Assembly: GCA_015179125.1 (NCBI GenBank)
Contig: WHVA01000078.1
Span: forward strand, 124,001 to 188,000
Direction: 5' to 3'
Origin: Gautieria morchelliformis
Lineage: Eukaryota; Basidiomycota; Agaricomycetes; Gomphales; Gomphaceae
Length of the DNA: 64,000 nucleotides
Both the position numbers and the translations under genes were made by a program. The notes below the pieces were generated by a model. The model was not told where the DNA came from. It searched no databases and saw only the letters and a program-made list of their open reading frames with translations. Shown here in pieces: positions 46,163-56,129 of this stretch (positions within the stretch are counted from its first letter, which is position 1; each line of letters starts with the position of its first letter).

Positions 46163-46790
46163 TAACCCAAACCCCATAGTTCATCCCAAATGGGACCTCA
46201 CATCCTCTTGGGCTGAATACTTCATAGTTGACCTTGACCAGCTTCATGCTACCCTAAAAGAGCAAATTAAATTTACTCAATGTATCAGGTGTTGGCTGAT
46301 GTGTGTCATGCTCCTGCTCCTGAGTTCATGTTTGGATCCTTTGCGTTTGTAAAAGCGCAGTTCTTCCAGACAACCTGGCCCTTGAGGAAGCTGGCCGAGA
46401 AGTACCTTAGGTCGCTTCAAGATCATAGGCCAGGCCAGAACCTGAGCTTAGGCTTCTGGACAGCCTTTGGGCAGTCCACCTGGTCTTCCATGTCTCCATG
46501 CTTGAACCTGCAATCCCAAACACACTTCTGAATCAGGTTCAGTCTCCACCACCTCCAGTTGAGATTGTTGGTGAGACAGAGTATGAGATTTCTGAGATCC
46601 TAGATTCAAAGATTCACCATGCTGAAGACCTTGTAACCTCCTGTACCTTGTCTGTTGGGCTGGTTATGAAGGTACTGATGAGGAGATGTCATGGGTCCTC
46701 ACAACTAAGCTCAGCCATGTGGTCGAGTTCGTGACTGATTTCCACTCGGCCTACCCTGCCCTAGACCCCAAGTTTGAACCCAAGCTTTGG
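46163..46790 (+). mobile_element. G2 Ty3/gypsy fragment: integrase tail and chromodomain
   Basis: Plus-strand remnant. Around 46320-46440 it encodes FVKAQFFQTTWPLRKLAEKY, the integrase C-terminal region, and at 46495-46610 SMLEPAIPNT, then PPPPVEIVGETEYEISEIL, the start of a chromodomain. It is similar in arrangement to the end of G4 pol. Old and broken. Confidence 0.75.
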
Positions 46791-46916
46791 CTCCCTATTT
46801 TCTTTTCACTCATTTATGGTCATCTTCTTAGTTATACAATCACACTCTTTGTTATGTTTTATCTCAGCCATTTTGCCAAATACATACACTTGTAGTTCTT
46901 GGCATTTTCTGTCTGT

Positions 46917-46972
46917 GTCTTGTGTCTCTGTGTCTCTGTGTCTCTGTGTCTCTGTGTCTCTGTGTCTCTGTC
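46917..46972. repeat. Microsatellite (TGTCTC)n
   Basis: About eight to nine copies of the 6-base unit TGTGTC/TCTGTG form an almost pure run. Confidence 0.9.
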
Positions 46973-47384
46973 TCTTTTTCCAATCTTCTGTCTTTTCTAT
47001 TCCTGTTCCATTTCCAAAACAAACACCAAGAAAAAAGATTAAATTTCCGAAAATTAACTAAACAGTCTATCATTGTCTATCTCTACATCCCTGTCCCCCA
47101 TACTTTCTGAATCACTTTCCCCTCCCTGTTTCCTAGGTTTTCATGGGTTTCCTTCTGTTTCCCCTTTCCCCTGTCTTTCTTTTAATGACACTCCAACTTG
47201 TTTCAAGGAAGGCCTCATTTGCATCTCAGTTTTGGGACACCTTCCGAGCGGCCTCATACCACCCTTCGGGGTGGTTGGGGTCCAGGGCACTGTCTCTGAG
47301 TAGTGCGACCTTGTATTGCAAGCTTGGGTCAATCCCTGGCAGAACTTGATGACCTTTATCTTGACATCCTCATATTACACCAGG
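46973..47384. other. Unassigned, between G2 fragments
   Basis: No motif was seen. It probably belongs to the same decayed element region. Confidence 0.3.
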
Positions 47385-48157
47385 TCAATCAGCTCCCAGG
47401 TTGATGTAGTTGTCGATTGGGTTCTTGGCCTGGTGCCAAGCAGTACCTTCAAGTTTGGTGAGGGCAGTGAGTTGTTTGTTCCTTGGACAGTACTGGTCTG
47501 TGAGCTCTTTCTTGAATTCTGCCCAAGTCTGGAAGTGTGGAGCTAGGGTTTTCACCTCGGAATGCAGAACTTTGTTCATGAATTGTGCAGCCCTGCCGGA
47601 CTTGAAGAATGATAGGGCCCAGTGGATGTGGGCCTGGTCCAGAGGGAATGCATCTCTGCTGACCACAAAATACAGGGCAAGGGTGTTCAGGAAGGCTCAG
47701 CCTCTCTCTCAGTCACTGTTGAAATCTGAGGGTGTCACTGGCTTGACCCTTCCTCATTTCGGACCTGCTCCCAGCCGCTTGGCTTCCTCTTCTGAGTCTT
47801 CAAATCCTCTGAACTCTTCAGCTCACACCTCTTCTTTTCTCAGCTCTTAGGCCATCAATATTACATCTAGTTTCATCATGATGAGGTGTAGTGTATTTGC
47901 TGTCTCCTCATTCTTTGCTCAGCTGGCCTGGAGCTCCTCTTCAATATTCTGAATCCCCTCAGACTGATCCATCATCACAGGATTCAAGGGGACACTTGGG
48001 GGCTGACCTGAACCGGAAGGAACAACACTGAAGGAAGGGGGGTTGAGTGTAGCATGCTTGGAGGGTGTTCTGAAATCCAACTTGGAGTCACTGATGCCGA
48101 AGTTGCCTATGGAATTACTATACAACCAACCACTGGTCCTTAGGGAAGAGCTTTTCC
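47385..48157 (-). mobile_element. G2-type gypsy gag remnant
   Basis: Minus-strand frame 47385-47666 reads QAHIHWALSFFKSGRAAQFM and TWAEFKKELTDQYCP, typical of the gypsy gag (retrotransposon gag) domain. 47919-48125 is probably its Pro/Ser-rich N-terminal part. It points opposite to the chromodomain fragment at 46163-46790, so two G2-like pieces meet here. Old and broken. Confidence 0.72.
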
Positions 48158-48671
48158 TGCTGTAAGGGCAATTCTCCCTGGACAGTGGAACTCATGCAAC
48201 CTGGTAGAGGGGATCCAAAGAGATGAATAAAGGCTATCTACATGACATACAACTCACCAGGTAGAGGAGGATCCAAAGAGGAAAACCTAAGGTCCTCTGC
48301 TACTGGCATGCTACTTATATAAGGTAGAAGACACCAGGAACCAGCACCCCTTAAATAAGCTACCAGGCTAGCACAGCTGCCTCTTGACATTCTCAACTCC
48401 GCCCACTCACATCATATTTGGCATATCTAAGTCTTTAGGGGTTTTCTAAATATATCTAGCTTGAACTTGTAGGAAAGGATTTAGCCAAATAAGGCATGAT
48501 AGCTGAGTTATACTCCCTTGAAGTACATGTTAAGAAAAAAAAATTCTTTTTTACCAATTACTTTATCTCGTCCTTTGGGACTGTTTTGGACACTTTTGGT
48601 ATTTTGCACACTTGAAATTTTGGCATGTCATGTGACATGATTTGTCATCTTTCTCAGCACTTGGACCTTGG
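48158..48671 (-). repeat. G2 LTR-like block
   Basis: TGTAAGGGCAATTCTCCCTGG starts right after the gag remnant and would be the end of its 5' LTR when read on the minus strand. It contains AGGAGGATCCAAAGAGG and a TTATATAAGG box. Resumes at 49677 beyond a solo G1 LTR. Confidence 0.6.
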
Positions 48672-49671
48672 TGTCAAGATTGGTTTTTAGGTGTTAATAT
48701 CGTGTATTCGTGAACACAGCGAATGCCCGAATAACTTGTGCGAATAAGTATGCCGTTCAGCGAATAGATGAACCAATGAATGTTCACAAGGTAGGAGGGT
48801 TGCCTGAACGGGGCTCACCTATCTACAGTCGTAGTAAAATAGCCCGTGGCACTTGACGATGTAACATGCAAGGTCTCATGGAAGGGCTGTCTAAGTTTCG
48901 ACAATCCCTTCGCCAACAGCACAGAAAATGGTTCGAAGGCTAAGGTAATGAAGATGAAGTATGAGAACTCACCAGTGATGCCTAAGTCCTCTGCTAGTTG
49001 AAGATAGAAATCTCCAAGAGAAGGCTTAAGACAATGACCACAGCGAGGTCAAATTTGCACAAGATGAACGACGTATGATAATTGAACTGGGGAATATACA
49101 TGCGAATGTAAACTACTTATATCGATTGCTCGTAAGGTATCAGCGAATACGAAAGAGGCCGTCGTGAGTTAGGGCCGGATAGGGGTGTGCAGTCATGATA
49201 CTAGGTAGATGGAATAAACATACAATAGAGTGAGGGGAGAATGCAAACATGAAACGACGGAGAGTAAAGGGAGCGAAGGCACTTATGGACAAAACCATGT
49301 CTTGGGACACGCATACATGCTACCCTGCACGGGCTCTTCGTTTACTGGGTTGATCCTGCACGGCCTATGGAAGGGACGTCCTGCGATCACACTTTGGCCA
49401 TACGAACACCCAATGGGGTTGGATTAAGAAGATGATGGGGTTAATGATGAACCATCATGCCAGGTGAATGGTATCGATCATATTCGATGGCGTGCCTGCT
49501 GACGAAATGCGCGAGCAGCGAATAGCGGTTCGGAGAATGGGGCGAACAGTGGGTAGGGTGGACGTAGAGGGGAAGTGGTCGGTAGGTGCGGCAAACTCTG
49601 GCGAAGATGCTAGGGAGTGACGAGGGGGAACATAGAGGTAGCATGGTAGGAGAAATAAACCGGTCATGACA
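48672..49671 (-). repeat. Solo G1 LTR
   Basis: Exactly 1000 bases, TGTCAAGATTGG...GGTCATGACA in plus orientation, flanked by the target duplication CTTGG (48667-48671 and 49672-49676). No internal region is attached. Confidence 0.93.
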
Positions 49672-49743
49672 CTTGGCTCTGATAATGCATGACCATTCTG
49701 GGGGATCCTGTGACATGTGACACAGAGCATTGGTCAAACATGG

Positions 49744-50246
49744 TGTTACGTATCGAGATTTCCGCTAAGTTGGAACTGGAAAGGACAGCGGCTTCAACTT
49801 GTAGGTTGTGCCCCCAATGAACTATCATCCTAAGTATTTCAGAAATGAGTCGGAAGTCGGAAAGTACTGAACTAGAGGTTGGTCGGAACTTGAGTCGGAA
49901 CTGAGGCGAAAGGCGGAAGACAGAAGGCGGAAGATGGAAGGCGGAAGATGGAAGGCGGAAGACGGAAGGCGGGGAGAGACTGAGATCTTGCTAGACTCGC
50001 TGTACTAAGAACAGGAGATGGAGCGAAGGAAATAAAGTATCGAAGGCGATTATCTGATTGCAGAATAACAGACATACATGATAGGCTTTTATACAAAGAG
50101 CTGAGACAACAGGTAATGGGGTAGTACTATGCAAATTCCGGGGGAAGCGGAAGTCAAGTAGACAATGCGTGGGAACTAACTAATTGGGAACAATGGGACT
50201 ACAAGGGGGGTTCAGGGTAAGGTAGAACAATGGCAAAGAATAAGGG
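49744..50246 (-). repeat. G4 3' LTR (shorter copy)
   Basis: Matches 56130-57199 except that the 14-base minisatellite is represented by only about five degenerate units (49908-49972). Similarity stops at about 50246, just upstream of the antisense gene. The last 200 bases seen in the other LTR are not found here. Confidence 0.85.
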
Positions 50247-50311
50247 GTTGGCAACGCGTCCGGGTTTAAAAAATAGGCTGAGGAACAAACACGTCTTCTT
50301 CCCAATCCAAC

Positions 50312-51519
50312 ATGAGTGCTCCAGTCGATTTCTCCAAGATGACGAGTGCCAAGATGAAACAGCATTTCGCTGACATGCTCGCACAAAAGGAACTGGCCGA
50401 AAAACGCGAGGCCAAGGAAGCTGCGTGGAAAGAAAAGGAACGTCGGGAGAAAGAGCGGAAGGAACAGGAGAGGAAGGACCGTGAGCGCCGTGAGGAGGAG
50501 GAGCACGTCCGTGAAGAGAAACGGAAACGGAACGTGGCATGGAAGGCTGCTGAGGACAAGGCTGCCGCGGAGAAGGCTGCTGCGGAGAAGGCAGAAAAGG
50601 AACAGGTGAGTCGGGAATGTCCGGCGGAAATGTCCTTGTATTAACCGAAAAATTCTTCCAGAAAATTGTTCAGGACAAGTCAGAGTCAGATTCGGAAGGT
50701 TCGGCGGAAAGTACACCGTCTCCCGAAGGAAAAGGGAAACAAAAGGAAATCGCTCCTTCGGTGAACCTTGTGGCGGAACGGAAACGGCGGGCAGATGAAT
50801 TCCAGAAGGCTCGAAAGAGCAAGTTAAATCGGATGCTGGAGTTGCGTGAGCTAGGACCGGAAAATCCCGCGACTAAGAAGCGGAAAACGCGGGATGACAA
50901 TGAAGAGGAGAAGGCTCCTTGCGACCCATGCGAGTCTAAGGGGCTGGATTGCACGTGGTCGAGTAATCCACAGGAAACGTCGTGCGATCAGTGTCCTGAC
51001 AAGAAAAAATGCTGTGTCGTGGACGGGTGCGCTTCGAGGGTGGAGCGAAAGAAACAGAAGGTTGAGGAGTCGAATCCGAAGTCGGAACCGGAAGCGAGCG
51101 GAGGGAGGTCCGAGGAATCGTTTCCAGTGACCGGAAAATCGGGACAGGCGGTTTTGAACCGATTTACAATGTCTTATCCCCTCCTTGATATTGCCGGGTC
51201 GCTGAGGGCCATGCGGAAACAGCAACGCAAAATCCGGGACATCATGATCGATATGGCAGAGGTTCAGCAGCATCAGGTTCTGTCAATTCAGAACCAGATG
51301 ACTGTCATGTCTACAGTCCTGCAGCAGTTGATGCGGGAAATGCGGTGGCGGAATGATCTGGTCCGGGACCAAATGGATGTGCGGCTGCGGGAGCAGGGAA
51401 TTGGGGCGGAAGCGGGTCCGAGCGGGGGGGGCGGAAACGAGGGAAAGGGTGGAAACGGAGTTGGTGAGTGTCGAGGTAGGAGATGCGGAAAAAGAGCCGG
51501 AAGCGGAAGAAGAAGTTGA
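50312..51519 (+). CDS. Antisense accessory gene of G4: coiled coil, Zn2Cys6-like cluster
   Basis: Not recognised as any standard gypsy part. Two coding blocks, 50312-50605 and 50662-51519, are separated by 56 bases with GTGAGT...CCAG ends, a typical short intron here. The first block is a highly charged Lys/Glu/Arg helix (ADMLAQKELAEKREAKEAAW). The second has an acidic Ser-rich part, a basic KKRKTRDD stretch, then a cysteine cluster at 50920-51030 of form C-x2-C-x6-C-x10-C-x2-C-x6-C (CDPCESKGLDC, then CDQCPDKKKCC), a second basic patch (VERKKQKV), and a Gln/Met-rich coiled coil (LSIQNQMTVMSTVLQQLMRE). That order matches fungal zinc-cluster DNA-binding proteins, although the spacer lacks their usual RxRK basic motif. 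It starts about 65 bases inside the LTR edge and converges on pol. It looks whole. Confidence 0.75.
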
Positions 51520-51673
51520 GGCAGAGACAATGAGGGAGGAGTAGGGGTCTAAGAGACTTGTAACATAATTTCTTGAAGTGTCGGAAATATCATAACGGAA
51601 TTTAATCGGAATTGTGTTGTGACTTGAGAGCTGTAAGAATGAATGAGGGTATCGGAAGTGAAATCGGAAATGA
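51520..51673. other. Convergent gap between the accessory gene and pol
   Basis: 154 bases hold the 3' ends of two oppositely directed genes of the same element. CGGAA occurs several times. Confidence 0.45.
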
Positions 51674-52262
51674 CTAGGGCGCGGAAATGGGGCCAGGCTT
51701 ATCGGGATATGACTTGTGAAAATCAGAGATGAGGTCAGAGGCGTGATCGAGTTCCATGGCGGAAATCCAGGAAGTCTCTTCGTCGGTGTTTTCATAACCT
51801 GCCCACTTGACTAGGTACTGGAGTTGGCAGCGGTATCGTCTGTCAAGCTTGGAGTTGAGAATTTCTGAGATCTCATATTCCGGTTCTCCGTCGATGACGA
51901 CTGGCGGAGGCGGAGGTTGTATTCGGAACTGCGGGCTCAAGCATGGAGACATGGAATACCAGGTGTACTGCGCGCATATTGTCAGGAAGTCTGAGGGTGA
52001 AAGAACGACTGCCGGCCTTAGCGATGATCTCGTAAGGGCCAAGGTATTTCTCAGAGAGCTTCTTTGAGGGGCGAGTGGTGTGGAAGTTTTCAGCTTTGAC
52101 AAAGACTTTGTCGCCTATCTCGAATGCCGGTTGCGGAAGTCGTTTCCGATCGGCGGAAGTCTGGTATCTCTTCTGGGGGCGGAAATGTTCTCTCGGAGGT
52201 GTCGGTGAAGGTCGTCGAGTTCCACAACGAAATCTCGGGCTCTGGCAGAGGCGAGGTTGCAT
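51674..52262 (-). CDS. G4 integrase end and chromodomain (fossil part)
   Basis: Encodes KVFVKAENFHTTRPSKKL, LVFHVSMLEPAVPNT and the chromodomain YEISEILNSKL, LQYLVKWAGYENTDEETSW. Chromodomains on gypsy integrases are known to direct insertion to marked chromatin. Confidence 0.85.
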
Positions 52263-54493
52263 TCAGGGTGGATGGCGAGATTCGGGTGGTAGCCCTTGTT
52301 GGCATAAAAGGGTGAAATTCCAGTGGTAGCGGAAGGCGCGTTGTTGTAGGCAAATTCCGCGAGTGGAAGGAGGTCGGACCAATTGCTGTGTTGGTAGTTG
52401 CAATAGACGCGGAGATACTGCTCAAGGGTCTGATTAGTACGTTCCGTCTGTCCGTCTCCTTCGGGGTGATAACCAGAAGTGAAGTGGAGTTTCATGTCGA
52501 GAGCCTTGCCGAGTGTGCGGAAAAAGGATGACACGAATTCTGATCCACGGTCGGAAGTGACATGGGAAGGGATTCCATGCTTGGAAAAGACGTGGAGCAC
52601 GAAGAGTTGTGCGAGTTGGGCGGAAGTGATGGTGTCGTAGGTCAGAATAAAGATGGACTGCTTTGTAAGGCGGTCAACGATCACTAGAATGGTATCATAG
52701 CCAGATGACTTAGGAAGTTTCTCAATGAAATCCATGGATATCGAATTCCACGGTTGTTCCGGGATCGGAAGTTGCTTCAAGAGGCCGTAGGGTTTGTGAC
52801 GTTGGGGCTTGGCGCGCATACAGGTGGTGCATGACTTGCAGTAGTCTTGGACCATCGTGCGGAGAAGAGGCCAAGTGTAGGTACGTCGGATTATGTCGAG
52901 GGTTTTGTTCTGGCCTTGGTGTCCTGAGAGCGGATGATCGTGGCTTTGCTGGAGTACGCGAAGTCGTAGATCATTGGTATCCGGAACGTAAATCCGGGAC
53001 TTGTACCGGAGAAATCCGTCGGAATCAAGGGACCATCCAGGACTGGTGGGGTCATCGAGGTGGGTTGCGGAGATGGGGTTGGAACGGAGTGCGGAACGGA
53101 TGTCGGAATGGAGAGACTTGGTGTCCATAATGATTGAGGCGCGGAGTAGCGGAAACTGCAATGCTGTGGCACGCAAGGACGATGCCAGTTGCTCAGTGGA
53201 AAATACTGGGCGGAAATTGTGCGGATTAACGCTGGCATAGTTGCTACTTCCCTCTTTTGGGTAGACGTCCCAACGTCTAGTGAGTGCGTCGGGTTTTGCT
53301 CCAAGCTTTCCGGGGCGGAAGCGGATCACCATGTTGAACTGTGAGAGATATTCAGACCAGCGGACTTGACGGCGAGTCAAAATCTTAGTAGTCGCGAAAT
53401 ACTCAAGGTTCTTATGATCTGTTACAACGTCGATAAGGTCGGAAAATACGTCATTCATGAATCGCTGAAAAGCGGCGGGAGCATTGGTTAGACCGAAAGG
53501 CATGACAACCCACTCAAAAGCACCGTAGTGGGTGTGGAAAGTGGTTTTCCACTCGTCACCTTCCCGGATGCGGACAAGGTGATAAGCGTGCCGGAGGTCA
53601 ATTTTGATGTAGATCTTTGCCCTGCGGGGAGTGTTGAGTAAGTTGGAAATGCGCGGAAGTGGATATTTGTCCTTCTTAGTGAGGGCGTTGAGTCCGCGGA
53701 AATCGACGCAGAGGCGGAGAGATCCATCCTTCTTCTTGACGAAAAGGACCGGAGCGCCGTGCAGAGACAGCGAAGGGCGGATGAAGCCCATGTTGAGATG
53801 TTCATCGACGAACTCGCGGAGAGTTAGGAGTTCACTTTGCGAAAGGGAGTAGATCGGTCCAAGGGGCAGAGATGCTCCTTCTTCCAAATCTATCTTCAAA
53901 TCGTAAGGTCGATGTTCAGCTGGTTTATCGGCCTTGGCCTTGTTGAACACGTCCGGGAAGTCACGATATTCTTCCAGAACTGAGCTCATGTCGACCGGAG
54001 CGGAAGTCGAGGCGGAACGAGCCTTGACTGAAGCCGAATCGGAAAGGTGAAGCTGGAAAACGGTCGTATCCTCTTGCCATTGCAACACGTGGAAAGCGGT
54101 GGCGGAGACGAGCGCAATTCGAGGAGCTTCGAGGGGCAGAGATGCTAAAGCGGGACCGGAGTGCGGAACTGAATCCATGAGCGGAGTTGCAGAAGAGGCC
54201 TGAACCATCTTTGCGGACGACATCGGAATAGACGGAAGTTGATCCGGGGTACGGAACTGTATTTGACCCAATGTCCAGTTAATCGACGGATTATATCGGG
54301 TGAGCCAATTGTGTCCTAGTACAACGGAACAGCTAGCATCTAGCGGAGTAACGTAAAATGTAACTTCATGGTTGTCCCCAGTAGCGAAACGGATAGACAG
54401 GTCCACGACTTGGGAAATTGCCATGTTGGAAGACCCGTTGAAAAGGCGGAGCGGAATAGTCGGAATGTTGCGGGTCGGAAGTTTATGTTTCAA
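52115..54493 (-). CDS. G4 pol region (fossil part)
   Basis: A 792-codon frame with aspartic-protease-like flank (SVVLGHNWLTRYNPSINW), reverse transcriptase (VLFVKKKDGSLRLCVDFRGL, MPFGLTNAPAAFQRFMNDVF), part of RNase H (DHKNLEYFATTK), the zinc-binding integrase end (HDHPLSGHQGQNKT, CTTCMRAKPQRHK) and the integrase core (SMDFIEKLPKSSGYDTILVI, SDRGSEFVS). Confidence 0.9.
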   Translation of the reverse strand: MKHKLPTRNIPTIPLRLFNGSSNMAISQVVDLSIRFATGDNHEVTFYVTPLDASCSVVLGHNWLTRYNPSINWTLGQIQFRTPDQLPSIPMSSAKMVQASSATPLMDSVPHSGPALASLPLEAPRIALVSATAFHVLQWQEDTTVFQLHLSDSASVKARSASTSAPVDMSSVLEEYRDFPDVFNKAKADKPAEHRPYDLKIDLEEGASLPLGPIYSLSQSELLTLREFVDEHLNMGFIRPSLSLHGAPVLFVKKKDGSLRLCVDFRGLNALTKKDKYPLPRISNLLNTPRRAKIYIKIDLRHAYHLVRIREGDEWKTTFHTHYGAFEWVVMPFGLTNAPAAFQRFMNDVFSDLIDVVTDHKNLEYFATTKILTRRQVRWSEYLSQFNMVIRFRPGKLGAKPDALTRRWDVYPKEGSSNYASVNPHNFRPVFSTEQLASSLRATALQFPLLRASIIMDTKSLHSDIRSALRSNPISATHLDDPTSPGWSLDSDGFLRYKSRIYVPDTNDLRLRVLQQSHDHPLSGHQGQNKTLDIIRRTYTWPLLRTMVQDYCKSCTTCMRAKPQRHKPYGLLKQLPIPEQPWNSISMDFIEKLPKSSGYDTILVIVDRLTKQSIFILTYDTITSAQLAQLFVLHVFSKHGIPSHVTSDRGSEFVSSFFRTLGKALDMKLHFTSGYHPEGDGQTERTNQTLEQYLRVYCNYQHSNWSDLLPLAEFAYNNAPSATTGISPFYANKGYHPNLAIHPECNLASARARDFVVELDDLHRHLRENISAPRRDTRLPPIGNDFRNRHSR

Positions 54494-54677
54494 AACAAAG
54501 TCGGAATCGAGGAAACAATCAATGCTGTGAACGGGGGTGCGGAAATGGTGTCGGAAGTGAGCGGAACAGAGAGGGAGTCGGAGGACGAAAGAGCGGATGC
54601 ATTGAGTTTAACCTCGTTTGTCGCACGAATGGGGTCAACACAGCCCTCAGCTCGTGCGGAGGCCGGAGGACTGCTGA

Positions 54678-56096
54678 CTATTTTTTTGCATCCGTAGCGG
54701 GAGCCGCTTCGGATTTCTCTTCCACCTTCGCTGCGCGGCCCTTGGCCTTTGCAGCGGAAGCGGAAGCTCGGGTGCAATCGCGAGCGACGTGACCGCCTTT
54801 GCCGCAGAAAAGGCAAAGGTTGTTGTCCATGCGACGCTGGCGTTCTACAGGGGTTAGTTTTCCGTCCTTCCCAAGTTTGTCGGAAAGGTCCGGAGTACTT
54901 TTCCGGGCGTTGGTGTTGGAACCAGAGGCCTGGTTGTTGCGAGGGGTGGAGTTGTTGTTCCAGTTGCCGGAGTTGGAGCCGGAACTGTTGTTGTTGCTGT
55001 TGTTTCCGGAGTTGTTGTTTCCGGAATTAGTCTTCTTCTTGTCTTTGTCAGACTTCTTGTCGGAAGACTTGTCGTTCTTGCTCTGGGTGGAAGTTTCGCG
55101 AGCGATCTCGGAATGTCTTTCCCAGTAGCGCGAATCGATAGATTGGGCAAGGTTGCGGAGGTCGGTAAGGGTGGCGGGTTTTCCGACGCAGGCAATTTCA
55201 TCCTTGATCCGGGATGGCAGGCCCATGTAAAACTGGTGTCGGAGTGTGGCTTCTCCCCATTGGACTGGAGGAGCGAGCTGCTGGAATGTGACGATATATT
55301 TAGCTATCTTATGAGTGTCTTTCATACGAAGCTTATCGAGTTCATTTTCCGCATCGGCTTCCATATCAAATGGTCCAAAGTTGCTGCGGAGTTCGGAAAC
55401 GAAGTTGTGGTAATTGTCGGCCCAGTCGACGAGAGCGAACGGATCCATGAGGGCGGGTTCGAAGTAGTCGAGAGCCGTGCCTCGGAGATAGGAAAGGGCG
55501 TAATTGGCCTTTCGTTCGTCATCGGGAAAGGCGTCAGGACAATCACGGAAGTTGAGTTGAAGCTGGACCAGAAATGGCTGGAGCTTCTTGGGGTCGGAAC
55601 CGTCGAACTGATCTGGTTCGCGGACCTTTGTCTTGGGGCGTGGTGGTGCTTGGGCCGGGCGCTGAAGTTGTCCGGCTAGCATGGCGATGTCTTGTGCAAG
55701 ATCCGGAACTGGCGCGGGCGGAACTGGGTTGGCGGGAATTGGAGGTGGAATTGGAGGTGGAGGACCGCCTGGGGGACTGCCGGGTGGGCCGCCATGAGGG
55801 CCGCCTGGAGGTGGTCCTGGTGGAGGTGGTGGTGGTGGAGCTGGGCGTCGGAATGACGCTGCTGTTTGTTCGCTGCTGCTGCTCGTCGAATTCCCATCAT
55901 AGTCGGGATTGTCGTCGGGATTAGCGTCGGGAACTTCTTCGAATCGTTGGGGAATAGCATCGGAGAGCTCATCATCGGCACGAGAGCTGCCGCAGGGTTC
56001 CGCGTGCCTTGGTGCTGTGGATCTAAGACTGCCAAAATAAGAGAGAGCTTCGACAGCTCCTGCTCGAGCTGAAGTAGCTGTGGTACGAGGAGGCAT
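54678..56096 (-). CDS. G4 gag (fossil part, looks whole)
   Basis: 472 codons. A proline/glycine-rich N-terminal section (residues 85-135, PPPPPPPGPPPGGP) is followed by a gag domain (KLQPFLVQLQLNFRDCPDAF, then LRGTALDYFEP), an Asn/Ser-rich linker (NSGNNNSGNNSNNN), a single zinc knuckle CLFCGKGGHVARDC near residue 437 and an Ala/Lys-rich tail. The start codon is only 33 bases from the LTR edge. Confidence 0.9.
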   Translation of the reverse strand: MPPRTTATSARAGAVEALSYFGSLRSTAPRHAEPCGSSRADDELSDAIPQRFEEVPDANPDDNPDYDGNSTSSSSEQTAASFRRPAPPPPPPPGPPPGGPHGGPPGSPPGGPPPPIPPPIPANPVPPAPVPDLAQDIAMLAGQLQRPAQAPPRPKTKVREPDQFDGSDPKKLQPFLVQLQLNFRDCPDAFPDDERKANYALSYLRGTALDYFEPALMDPFALVDWADNYHNFVSELRSNFGPFDMEADAENELDKLRMKDTHKIAKYIVTFQQLAPPVQWGEATLRHQFYMGLPSRIKDEIACVGKPATLTDLRNLAQSIDSRYWERHSEIARETSTQSKNDKSSDKKSDKDKKKTNSGNNNSGNNSNNNSSGSNSGNWNNNSTPRNNQASGSNTNARKSTPDLSDKLGKDGKLTPVERQRRMDNNLCLFCGKGGHVARDCTRASASAAKAKGRAAKVEEKSEAAPATDAKK

Positions 56097-56129
56097 AGCG
56101 ATAGTTATCGGGTGGGAATCAGATAATAC

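Noticed and set aside
54678-56096. Proline-rich host protein such as a formin or WASP-like factor
   Set aside because: The gag domain, single CCHC knuckle and position just inside an LTR identify it as gypsy gag.
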